Source of the DNA: Chlorobiales bacterium
GTDB taxonomy: Bacteria; Bacteroidota; Chlorobiia; Chlorobiales; JACMJS01
Reading direction: 5' to 3'
DNA length: 34,237 nt
NCBI GenBank assembly: GCA_014380515.1
Contig: JACMJS010000009.1
Span: 1 to 34,237, forward strand
The notes below the pieces were generated by a model. The model had not been told where the DNA came from and ran no database searches. It was given only the letters and a program-made list of their open reading frames with translations. The position numbers and the translations under genes are program-made. This document shows, in pieces, positions 27,201-34,237 of the stretch (its first letter is position 1; every line of letters begins with the position of its first letter).

Positions 27201-27809
27201 AGCGACAAAAATGCCGCGCGGACTAGGCCCGACGGCGAAGGTTAATAAACTGGGAAAACTGCCGGTGCCGTTGCCGGTGCGCACGGACACCGTGCTCGTA
27301 CCGGTGTTTGCGGTGAGCAAATCCAAATCGCCGTCCAGATTGACATCGGCCAGAAACACGCCGCGCGGATCATCGCCGACGGGCGTGTTGATCGGCGCCG
27401 CGAATCCGCCCGCGCCGTCGCCCAAACACACCGAGACATTGTCGGTGCTGCTATTGACGGTAATCAGATCAGGTCTGCCGTCATTATTCACGTCGGCCGC
27501 AAAGACCCCGGTCGGACTGAAGCCAATGGGCACGCTGGCTTGCGTAGGGAAATTGCCCGTGCCGTCGTTGAAGCGTATCGACACGTTGTTGGTCGCGCTG
27601 TTGGCCACCAACAAATCCAAATCACCGTCCAAATCCACGTCGGCGACTACGACGTCGCTGGGATTCGTCTCGACGCCGAAAGGCACCGCCGCGCCGAACG
27701 ATACTTGTGCCATAGCTGCATTTGCCCATAGCAATTCCACGCCGAGCAGCCCCGCGGCAAGTATCCATCGCCGCAAGGGCGTCATCCGAAATCGCTTGAC
27801 TTGTTTCAT
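24228..27809 (-). CDS. Large secreted FG-GAP/VCBS-repeat protein with YCF48/BNR-like repeats and C-terminal type IX secretion sorting domain (1193 aa)
   Basis: 14 copies of (V/A)(A/S)D(V/M)(N/D)xDGxxD motif, then GFGSAIAVGVGGTILRSxDGG repeats, ending ALAQNYPNPFNPSTTIRYQLSLAGDVRLKVYDILGREVALLVSQKQPAGSYTVSFNANRLSSGVYFYRLQAGNNVQTKKMLLLK. Confidence 0.93.
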   Translation of the reverse strand: MKQVKRFRMTPLRRWILAAGLLGVELLWANAAMAQVSFGAAVPFGVETNPSDVVVADVDLDGDLDLLVANSATNNVSIRFNDGTGNFPTQASVPIGFSPTGVFAADVNNDGRPDLITVNSSTDNVSVCLGDGAGGFAAPINTPVGDDPRGVFLADVNLDGDLDLLTANTGTSTVSVRTGNGTGSFPSLLTFAVGPSPRGIFVADMDKDGNPDVLTANFSGNNVSVIFGSGDGTFLGFTTIPVSPNPNEVVAADVNNDGNLDVLSVNQGLGDISVATGLGNGLFNTSAQTTTGTSSISLSVADMNLDGKLDVLTANNGGNNVSVKLGDGSGGFGATTLIPVGTNPASVFVADVNKDGKPDVLAANFNSASVSVAINTTPVTVNPFGSATNFGVGTNPYNMFVADVNLDGKPDVLTANLSSNDVSVRLGDGAGSFGGGSDVAVGLLPNSVFVADVNNDGNPDMLAANSASNNVSVKLGDGAGNFNGTTTVPVGSQPFSIFVADVNLDGKPDVLTANGGSNDVSVKLGDGAGNFNGTASVGTGGRPVSISVADVNKDGKPDLLTANINSDNVSVRIGDGLGGFTGSTTISVGDAPQSVFVSDVNLDGKPDLLTANFSSDNVSVRIGDGLGGFSGSTTISVGAFPYSVFVSDVNLDGKPDLLTTNLSSNDVSVRIGDGLGGFSGGGEVSVGTNPYGVFVADVNLDGKPDVLIANGSSNNVSVVLNNVLPAGWDPVSVGGTTKNFKAVAAASASNFLTVGEGGSIYASTDSGKTWTAQPQSASTADLTGLIVSENFLPLTAAKGSTAKGNTSQSTQGFGSAIAVGVGGTILRSADGGTSWQSVNTTGNTNALNAIDGVAGATLTKGNALQDALGTQGFGSAIAVGVGGTILRSADGSSWLSVSNASTAELRGVAVSNDYTLTAARKADGTFSTNGFGSAIAVGVGGTILRSGDGGDTWNASVSAPTSGDLNAVSWFGDSFAAAKGNNISGTNGFGSAIAVGVGGTILRSLDGGASWQSVSGGTSANLFSVVMTTETLGYISGSGGTILVTTNGGTAWELQTSATSDTLNAIVVLPNGTGVAVGSSGFGVVTNNGGGLLLGVDDEASSSGKPKAFALAQNYPNPFNPSTTIRYQLSLAGDVRLKVYDILGREVALLVSQKQPAGSYTVSFNANRLSSGVYFYRLQAGNNVQTKKMLLLK

Positions 27810-27883
27810 TGTGATATGTGAGTTGAAGGTTTAGAAGCGCGTTGTTTAAGATGATCGGTTAGAAAAAAACTATCAAAAAAGAA

Positions 27884-28834
27884 TCAGCCTTGCTTGAGCA
27901 ATTTCGAGGCTTTCACATCGCCGTTGATGAACGCGATGGCCAAACACTTCGGGCCGGAATAATAACCGAGTGTCGGCCCCATGATGGCGAAGATCGAGCC
28001 GACGCCCATCGCCGCCAAATCGGTGCGGAAGGTATCCAAGCCTTTCATCTCACTGAGCGTCGATTTATTGCCGCTGTAAGTAATCCCAACTTTTTCGTAG
28101 CACTCTTTTTTCTGTAGAAGGTCGATTACAATCCGCATCACTTCCGCCGTCGCGGTGTCGTAGCCGCGTTTTTTGTCGATGGTTTTCGTTTCACCTTTGT
28201 TGATAAAAAGAATCGGTTTGATGTCGAGCAAGGATGCCATGCCGAGTTGCAGCAGTGAAATATTCGCTCCCCGCCTGCGGGCTCGCACGTAGGACAAATC
28301 ATCGACGACCAGATAGACATGTACATCATTGGCCAGCACCTCCAGCGCATTGCCGAGCGCGGCGAACGAGACGCCCTCGCCGAGCAATTCCGCCGCCCGC
28401 ATCACCAGCAACCCAAGTCCGATGGTAACGCTGCGCGAATCGATGACGCGTACCTGAAACGGCGTGCTGAGATCTTTTTGCAATCGTGCGGCTTTGAAAT
28501 ACTCCGCGCCTTTCATCGCCGCCGCCCGCGCGTTCTTGACAGTATCGCTGAACTTGTCGGCAATATGAATCGAAAGCACCGCATCATAATTCAGGCACAG
28601 TTGCTTGTAAAGATTTAGGAAGTCAGTCGTTGTTGGCGGTGCGGTTGATACGTCCTGCGTACTTTTGTTGGTAACAAAGTCGTCGTAAAACGTCTCGTGA
28701 TTTAAATCCACGCCGTCATCGAAGCGCGATTGGCCGTTGATGACCACGCGTAGGGCGATTTCGTGGATGCCGTATTGGGAAAGAATGTCTTCGGGAAGAT
28801 CGCACGTAGAATCCGTAACGATTGCTACTTTCAT
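27884..28834 (-). CDS. DegV family (fatty-acid-binding) protein
   Basis: MKVAIVTDSTCDLPEDILSQYGIHEIALRVVINGQSRFDDGVDLNHETFYDDF...DVSTAPPTTTDFLNLYKQL; N-terminal pattern diagnostic of DegV. Confidence 0.94.
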   Translation of the reverse strand: MKVAIVTDSTCDLPEDILSQYGIHEIALRVVINGQSRFDDGVDLNHETFYDDFVTNKSTQDVSTAPPTTTDFLNLYKQLCLNYDAVLSIHIADKFSDTVKNARAAAMKGAEYFKAARLQKDLSTPFQVRVIDSRSVTIGLGLLVMRAAELLGEGVSFAALGNALEVLANDVHVYLVVDDLSYVRARRRGANISLLQLGMASLLDIKPILFINKGETKTIDKKRGYDTATAEVMRIVIDLLQKKECYEKVGITYSGNKSTLSEMKGLDTFRTDLAAMGVGSIFAIMGPTLGYYSGPKCLAIAFINGDVKASKLLKQG

Positions 28835-29005
28835 CGCCATGGTTTTTGTTTGGAAACGTTGGTTGAAGTCAGCAGAGCGTCAGGGCCGGAAGCGGTGCCG
28901 GATGAAGATTCCGGCGGCACCAATGTAGAAAAAGCGAGCGGCTTTCCCCAAGCACCCGGGCCGCACGGCACTGTATCGCACGATATCACAGTACGCGAAA
29001 AAAGT

Positions 29006-31720
29006 TTATTTCACCACGGTGAAATCCACGGCGGTACTTTTCACGGTGCCGAGCACCGCTTCAAGGCGATGCCGCCCCGGTTGCAGTTGCCAGAGCTGCG
29101 TTGCGGGCGAGCAACTCGATGTGCCCGCGCTCCGTCCGTCAATCAGCCATCTCACTTCCCCACGCCCTTCATCGCCCGCTTTATGACCCGCTTCGTGGCG
29201 CGATTCACCGGTCGGCGGATTTTTATCTCCAGCCGGTTGCATCGCCCCGTCGCTGATCGCCGCCGTCAGCATCACCGCCTGAAACTCCGGCTTCAAATGC
29301 GGATCGATGGAGAAGACCATGTTCTGTTTCGGATACGTAATTTGAATCCACGCCGCCGAAGCCTGTGAAGCCCTGTCAGGAGAGGCACGGCGGGCATGGC
29401 TGCGTTGCGCCGAATCTTGCGAACTTTCGGTTGAACCTTCAAGCGGTGAATATGCCAGCGGCGGCAACGGTTTGTGCTGCTGCACGGCCCACCGCCGGTA
29501 TTCGGGCGGGAAACATTCGAACGCCCTGAAAATTTTGAACCGCTCCGGCGTCGTGTCCGAAGCCAATAGCAAATTGCGGGCGTCGAGCGGCAGCGTGCGG
29601 TGAATCTGACAAACCGCTTTCGGCTCGGTGCCGCTGATAAATTTTTCTTCGACCGACGCCGCACATCCCGACCCGTAACGCTCACCGAATACCGGACACA
29701 CATTCACGATTCGAATTCCGGCGGGCATATCAAAATTCGCTTTCTGAAAACTGACGTCGCGGGCAAACCTTTCGCTCAAGGCGATCACCGCATCGCGCAG
29801 GATCGGCCCAGCGCCGGAGACGCCCGAAAGGTTTTGCATCGGCGTGCCATCGAAGTTGCCGACCCACACGCCGACGGTAAAGTTTTCCAGTACGCAAAAC
29901 GCCCAGTTGTCGCGGAAGTCTTTCGTCGTGCCGGTTTTACATGCGGCGGCGAACGGAAATCGCAAAACCGAATTATCACCGAAGGCCGCACTCCGCGCGG
30001 CGTTGTCCGAGAGTATATCGAGAATGAGATACGAGACTTGCGGTGTAAAGACCCGCGCGGCTTCCCGCGCCGTTGCCGGGTGAAACGGTTGCGGCGGCTC
30101 CGGTTGAACTTTAAAAAATGATGTTTCAAGAAATCTTCCGTGCCGCGCGAAGACGCCGTAGGCGCGAACCATTTCAATCAATTTTACTTCGGCGTTGCCG
30201 AGCGTGAGGCCGAGACCGTAGTGAGCGGCGTCTTCGGGCAGCGTCGTGAGGCGGAGGCCGCCGCGAAGCCGCTCCAGCAAAGAGGCGACGCCGATATGCT
30301 CAAGCACTTTCACCGCGGGCACGTTGTACGAACAAGCGAGCGACTGCCGCAACCGCACCGGCCCGTGATGCTTGCGATCGTAGTTGCGGGGAATGAATGT
30401 CATCGCCGTTGCCGGATTTTCTTCAGTATCTGCGGTTGAGACCGTGTCCGGTCGCGCGGTGGAAAGTTGGGCGTTGAGCGGGAGATCGGCGAGGATGGTT
30501 GCAGGCGTGTAGCCGCGCTCCAACGCAATCGCATATGTGAAGGGCTTGACGGATGAACCGGCTTGCCGCGCGGCCAAGGCGCCGTTGACTGCGCCATCGG
30601 TCTCCGCATTGAAGTAATCCGCCGACCCGACCATCGCCAGAATTTCGCCCGTGCGGTTGTCCATCACCACCACCGACGCATTCGTTACATGCTGCTGCCG
30701 CAGCCGGTGCAAGTTCTGCTCAACCGCCTGCTCACACCGCTGTTGCAACGGCTGATCGAGCGAAGTTGAAATTTCCGCCGGTGATGAAACGGATGATAAA
30801 AATCGTTGCGATTCCGGCGGTAGGTTTTCCACGCGCGGGCGGCGTTGCAGCTCGCTCAGTACATAATCAACAAAATGCGGCGCGAGAAATTTTTGTTTGG
30901 CCGCCGCCGCATCTATCGTCTGGTGCAACGCATCCGTCAAAGCCGGTTCGGTGATCACTTCATTCGTCCGCATCCGCCGCAAGACTTCTTCTTTGCGCTT
31001 GTGCGCGAGGGCCGGATGCCGTAGCGGATCGTAACCCGTAGGCGACTGCGGTAAACCCGCCAGCAGTGCGGCTTCAGCGAGCGTCAGTTGCGACGGCGGT
31101 TTTGAAAAGTAACACATCGCCGCCGCCGCGATGCCGGTATTCTGATTGCCGTAGGGCGCGCGGTTAACATACTCCGTCAGAATTTCATCTTTGGAAAGAT
31201 GTACTTCAAGCCGCAGTGCATAGAGCGACGCATGAATTTTCGCCCACACCCCGCGGCCTTCGCCGAGCATCAACCGCGCGGTTTGCTGCGTGATCGTCGA
31301 TGCCCCGCTAACGACCCGCATCGCAGAGAGGTTTTGCCACACCGCCCGGAGCGTCGCCAGAATATCGATGCCGAAGTGCGTGTAAAAATGTTTGTCTTCG
31401 GCGGCGAGCGTGGCGGCGATAAATTCCGGCGGCAGTTCGCGGAGCGACACCGGCTGCGAGCGCGAGAAGTCGCTGCCGGGCACATCGCGGAGCAAATTAC
31501 CGTTGCGGTCGGTGATGCGCAACGAATGCGTTCGCCCCAGCGTGCGTTCGTCGCGGTTCATCGGCCAACCCAAATAGAGCGAGAGCCAGAGCACGGCTAC
31601 GCCCAGCAGCCATCGCCGCCAAGATTTCCGTCCTTGCAACGGTCTCAGCAAAAACCGTTGGAGATTTTTACCGGCGAGGCCGTCAGCGAGGCGATGGAGT
31701 TGCTCCTTCACAGCGTTCAA
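29006..31720 (-). CDS. pbpC: Penicillin-binding protein 1C (bifunctional transglycosylase/transpeptidase)
   Basis: LAAEDKHFYTHFGIDILATLRAVWQNLSAMRVVSGASTITQQTARLM (GT51), RQAGSSVKPFTYAIALERGYTPATIL, FPFAAACKTGTTKDFRDNWAFCV, C-terminal PBP1C-type domain. Confidence 0.96.
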   Translation of the reverse strand: MNAVKEQLHRLADGLAGKNLQRFLLRPLQGRKSWRRWLLGVAVLWLSLYLGWPMNRDERTLGRTHSLRITDRNGNLLRDVPGSDFSRSQPVSLRELPPEFIAATLAAEDKHFYTHFGIDILATLRAVWQNLSAMRVVSGASTITQQTARLMLGEGRGVWAKIHASLYALRLEVHLSKDEILTEYVNRAPYGNQNTGIAAAAMCYFSKPPSQLTLAEAALLAGLPQSPTGYDPLRHPALAHKRKEEVLRRMRTNEVITEPALTDALHQTIDAAAAKQKFLAPHFVDYVLSELQRRPRVENLPPESQRFLSSVSSPAEISTSLDQPLQQRCEQAVEQNLHRLRQQHVTNASVVVMDNRTGEILAMVGSADYFNAETDGAVNGALAARQAGSSVKPFTYAIALERGYTPATILADLPLNAQLSTARPDTVSTADTEENPATAMTFIPRNYDRKHHGPVRLRQSLACSYNVPAVKVLEHIGVASLLERLRGGLRLTTLPEDAAHYGLGLTLGNAEVKLIEMVRAYGVFARHGRFLETSFFKVQPEPPQPFHPATAREAARVFTPQVSYLILDILSDNAARSAAFGDNSVLRFPFAAACKTGTTKDFRDNWAFCVLENFTVGVWVGNFDGTPMQNLSGVSGAGPILRDAVIALSERFARDVSFQKANFDMPAGIRIVNVCPVFGERYGSGCAASVEEKFISGTEPKAVCQIHRTLPLDARNLLLASDTTPERFKIFRAFECFPPEYRRWAVQQHKPLPPLAYSPLEGSTESSQDSAQRSHARRASPDRASQASAAWIQITYPKQNMVFSIDPHLKPEFQAVMLTAAISDGAMQPAGDKNPPTGESRHEAGHKAGDEGRGEVRWLIDGRSAGTSSCSPATQLWQLQPGRHRLEAVLGTVKSTAVDFTVVK

Positions 31721-31770
31721 AGTATCTTGAATTCAAAGTTTGTTCAACACATTTTATTGTGGTCTCGCAG

Positions 31771-32232
31771 ATGCAAAACCTTTGCAAAGTTACGGTTGAT
31801 TCGGTCGAAGAATTAGACCCGCGCCGCGTTCCGGCTCCGTATCAATTTGGATATGCCTACACGATTTCGATTCACAACACGTCGCCGTCGCATCTGATTC
31901 AAATTCTGTCGCGGCGGTGGATCGTGCGCGACGGCGATATGAAAGACCGCATCATCGAAGGCGAGGGCGTCGTCGGTAAGCAGCCCATCATTCGTCCCGG
32001 CGAGAAGCACACTTACCAAAGTTTCACGACGCTCATCAGCCGCTACGGCGAAATGACGGGCAAATACTTCGGCGTTTTTTCCGAGCGGCTCGGCGACGGC
32101 GAACCGGACGATGATTTTTCAAACGACGTGCCGATTGACCCGATTGATACTAGCGACGATATTCATCTTGAAGGCGAACCGTTCGAGACGGATATTCCGC
32201 TCTTTACCCTCATCCACCGCGAAATCGCCTGA
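31771..32232 (+). CDS. apaG: ApaG domain protein
   Basis: YTISIHNTSPSHLIQILSRRWIVRDGDMKDRIIEGEGVVGKQPIIRPGEKHTYQSFTTL...MTGKYFGV; start may be GTG at 31759. Confidence 0.93.
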   Translation: MQNLCKVTVDSVEELDPRRVPAPYQFGYAYTISIHNTSPSHLIQILSRRWIVRDGDMKDRIIEGEGVVGKQPIIRPGEKHTYQSFTTLISRYGEMTGKYFGVFSERLGDGEPDDDFSNDVPIDPIDTSDDIHLEGEPFETDIPLFTLIHREIA

Positions 32233-32254
32233 GCAACGGCTTCGGTGTCTGAAC

Positions 32255-32383
32255 TCCCCGCCTTGTTTGAGCTTGACGAAATAAATTTCGTCGGGCGGGG
32301 TGTCCGTAAGGACGGGGTGGCCACAACGATATTCTTCAACCACCCCTGCGCCCCTCCTCTTCCGAGGTGGGGAGCTTGATTTA
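32255..32383. repeat. Intergenic palindromic repeat (ACTCCCCGCC...GGTGGGGAGC) with GTGTCCGTAAGGACGGGGTGG core
   Basis: Inverted ends, internal gacgaaataaatttcgtc hairpin and gtccgtaaggac hairpin; core shared with the repeat at 20971-21060. Confidence 0.65.
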
Positions 32384-32432
32384 AATTGTATTGTCTTATC
32401 ACGTATCAACAACCATTCAATCTTCAACATCT

Positions 32433-32771
32433 ATGGTCAACTTGCTGATTACTTGGCTGATCACGGCGGTCGCGGTGTATGCGGCGGCGTCATTCGTGCC
32501 GGGCATCACGGTGCGCGATTTCGGTTCGGCACTCATCGTTGCGCTCGTGCTCGGTTTGCTCAATGCGTTCGTGAAGCCGGTGCTTGTATTTCTCACGCTG
32601 CCGGTTACGATTGTAACACTCGGCCTGTTTTTGCTCGTCATCAACGCGCTCATTCTTTATTTCGTCGCCTATCTGCTCAAGGGCTTTGAAGTCAATGGCT
32701 TCGTGCCTGCGCTGCTCGGCTCAATTGTCATCTCCATCGTTTCGTACTTATTGAGTTTGCTTCTTAAGTGA
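32433..32771 (+). CDS. Phage holin family 4-TM membrane protein (PF04020-like)
   Basis: MVNLLITWLITAVAVYAAASFVPGITVRDFGSALIVALVLGLLNAFVKPVLVFLTLPVTIVTLGLFLLVINALILYFVAYLLKGFEV. Confidence 0.9.
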   Translation: MVNLLITWLITAVAVYAAASFVPGITVRDFGSALIVALVLGLLNAFVKPVLVFLTLPVTIVTLGLFLLVINALILYFVAYLLKGFEVNGFVPALLGSIVISIVSYLLSLLLK

Positions 32772-33336
32772 TCGGCTTTGCGGCGGCGGCGATGATTTCC
32801 GCAATCCGTTTTGCCCGCGTCTCCTGACGCTTTGCGCTGTTCAGCCGGTAAAGAAACTGTTTCCTGACGCCGCGCGTGAAGGCTTCAAAGTTTTTGTAGG
32901 CCGGTTGGTTTGCAGCGAAGGCCTTTTCCAAGTCCTTGGGAATCGTGAGCGATTCGACGGCATCGAGCGACGCCCACATCCCGTTTTGTTTTGCGGTCTC
33001 AATCGCTTTCAATCCGGCGCGGGTGATTTGTTTTTGCTCAAGCAGTTCGGTGATGTATCGCTTGTTGAGTGCCGACCATACGCTTTTCGGTTTGCGCGGC
33101 GTGAAGACTTGCTTGTAGCGTTCGCCGTCGATGGGATTTACTTTGCTATCGATCCACCCGAAGCACAAGGCTTCTTTCACCGCTTCAGCATAACTGATGC
33201 TCGGTTTGCCGCTCCCTTTCTTGTAGTAGATGAGCCAGATGCCGCCGGATGTTTTATGATTCGCCCGCAACCACTTCCGCCACGCCTTGCGGTCTTCGGC
33301 ATAAACGCTCTTCAGTTGCTCGTGAAAGTTCGGCAT
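32764..33336 (-). CDS. YdeI/OmpD-associated family protein
   Basis: FHEQLKSVYAEDRKAWRKWLRANHKTSGGIWLIYYKKGSGKPSISYAEAVKEALCFGWIDSKVNPIDGERYKQVFTPRKPKSVWSALNKRYI. Confidence 0.92.
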   Translation of the reverse strand: MPNFHEQLKSVYAEDRKAWRKWLRANHKTSGGIWLIYYKKGSGKPSISYAEAVKEALCFGWIDSKVNPIDGERYKQVFTPRKPKSVWSALNKRYITELLEQKQITRAGLKAIETAKQNGMWASLDAVESLTIPKDLEKAFAANQPAYKNFEAFTRGVRKQFLYRLNSAKRQETRAKRIAEIIAAAAKPIT

Positions 33337-33410
33337 CGTTTTTTCTTTCCGTCATTCCCCCGACCTGTAAGCCTCTGGCTCAAAGGCAGGAATCCATCTT
33401 TCCAAGAATT

Positions 33411-33665
33411 TTATTTGTATTTGATTTTGTAAGCGAGAATCACCGTTGCGAAAATCAGGGTGATGAAATTGGCGGCGATGATCGGAAGGTTTAGGCTCAT
33501 CACGCCAAAGATCAGCCACAGCAGCGTGCCCACGGTGAAGAGCGAATACATCGATAGCGAGATGCCCGAAGTCTCTTTAGTCCGAATGGTTTTCAAGGCT
33601 TGCGGCACAAACGAAATCGTTGTGCAAAACGCCGCCACAAGTCCAATCGCAGTGATCAAATCCAT
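33411..33665 (-). CDS. SemiSWEET family sugar transporter
   Basis: MDLITAIGLVAAFCTTISFVPQALKTIRTKETSGISLSMYSLFTVGTLLWLIFGVM; PQ-loop-like pattern of SemiSWEET. Confidence 0.92.
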   Translation of the reverse strand: MDLITAIGLVAAFCTTISFVPQALKTIRTKETSGISLSMYSLFTVGTLLWLIFGVMSLNLPIIAANFITLIFATVILAYKIKYK

Positions 33666-33711
33666 ATCGCCATAAAGTAGAACGTGAATTAAAATCGTGT
33701 CTCCTCTCCAG

Positions 33712-33805
33712 TGTCATTCTGAGCGTAGCGAAGAATCTGCATTTAAAATCTTCTGCAATTCAAATGCAGATTCTTCACTTTGCTTGTGCTCCGTTCAGAA
33801 TGACA
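33712..33805. repeat. Long imperfect palindromic repeat, TGTCATTCTGAGCG family, copy 4
   Basis: tgtcattctgagcgtagcgaagaatctgcattt...aaatgcagattcttcactttgcttgtgctccgttcagaatgaca. Confidence 0.9.
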
Positions 33806-33812
33806 AATCACG

Positions 33813-34237
33813 TTAGGGTAAGTCGGCGGCGATGTAGGCCATGACGGCGAGCGCAGCAGCGCAGCGGTTGATGTCGGCGGCATCGAGCTTGTCCATCGTA
33901 TCGGCGTGGGTGTGATGATACCAAAAGTAGCGCGAGCCATCGACTTGCAAACTCATGCCGGGCACGCCCTTTTGCATCAGCGGCCCGATGTCCGCTCCGC
34001 CGCCGCCCGGACGAATTTTCTCCGCACCGATGGGTGCAAGCAATGATGCAATCGCGCGAATCACCGGCAAAAGTTCCGGCCTGCCGCCGTAGCTGAATCC
34101 TTGCGGCTTGAAGACGCCCTCATCGGATTCGATGGCGAGAAAATGTTTGTCCTGCGCGTGCTTTTCGGCGTAGGCCGTCGCGCCGCGGAGGCCGTTTTCT
34201 TCGTTCGTCCAAAGCACCAATCGCAACGTCCGGCGCG
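33813..34237 (-). CDS. M28 family peptidase (C-terminal part; 5' end beyond window)
   Basis: Frame open to the window edge (RRTLRLVLWTNEENGLRGATAYAEKHA...GGGGADIGPLMQKGVPGMSLQVDGSRYFWYHHTHADTMDKLD); WTNEENGLRG and HHTxADT are M28 metal-site motifs. Confidence 0.93.
   Translation of the reverse strand, partial: RRTLRLVLWTNEENGLRGATAYAEKHAQDKHFLAIESDEGVFKPQGFSYGGRPELLPVIRAIASLLAPIGAEKIRPGGGGADIGPLMQKGVPGMSLQVDGSRYFWYHHTHADTMDKLDAADINRCAAALAVMAYIAADLP

Noticed and set aside
25215-27834. Long + strand ORFs (567 aa at 25215-26918 and 402 aa at 26626-27834) opposite the VCBS-repeat gene
   Set aside because: They are shadow ORFs whose repetitive sequences mirror the antisense repeats; the minus-strand protein has clear domains, signal-like N-terminus and sorting tail.
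32433-32771. 'Phage holin' as a sign of a prophage
   Set aside because: This 4-TM family is commonly chromosomal and no other phage genes are present nearby.

Overview
A 34.2 kb, gene-dense bacterial chromosomal segment. Most genes are on the minus strand. Two secreted proteins end in 'NYPNPFNPSTTIRYQL...SSGVYFYRLQ...TKKMLLLK' type IX secretion (Por) sorting tails, which suggests an FCB-group bacterium (Ignavibacteria/Chlorobi/Kapabacteria-like; inference only). Recognisable housekeeping genes: dnaK, an hsp20, recJ, a class I fructose-1,6-bisphosphatase, a YmdB-type phosphoesterase, pbpC, apaG, a DegV protein, an ABC exporter, a YpdA-like flavoprotein, a SemiSWEET and an M28 peptidase (truncated at the window edge). 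No rRNA, tRNA, CRISPR array or transposase was seen. The main points for a second look are: (1) a two-gene cassette (truncated haemoglobin + cyclase-family lipoprotein) bracketed by 59-bp direct repeats (58/59 identical) that duplicate the last codons of the adjacent ABC exporter; (2) a family of long imperfect palindromic repeats with TGTCATTCTGAGCG...CGTTCAGAATGACA ends, two of which bracket dnaK, plus other palindromic repeat families; (3) a PIN-domain toxin-like gene broken by two apparent frameshifts upstream of an intact small partner ORF; (4) a 1193-aa surface protein with 14 Ca-binding-like repeats and four identical GFGSAIAVGVGGTILRS cores separated by unrelated linkers; (5) an internally duplicated membrane protein coupled by ATGA overlap to a flavin reductase. 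I did not find strong evidence for a wholly new defence or biosynthetic system.
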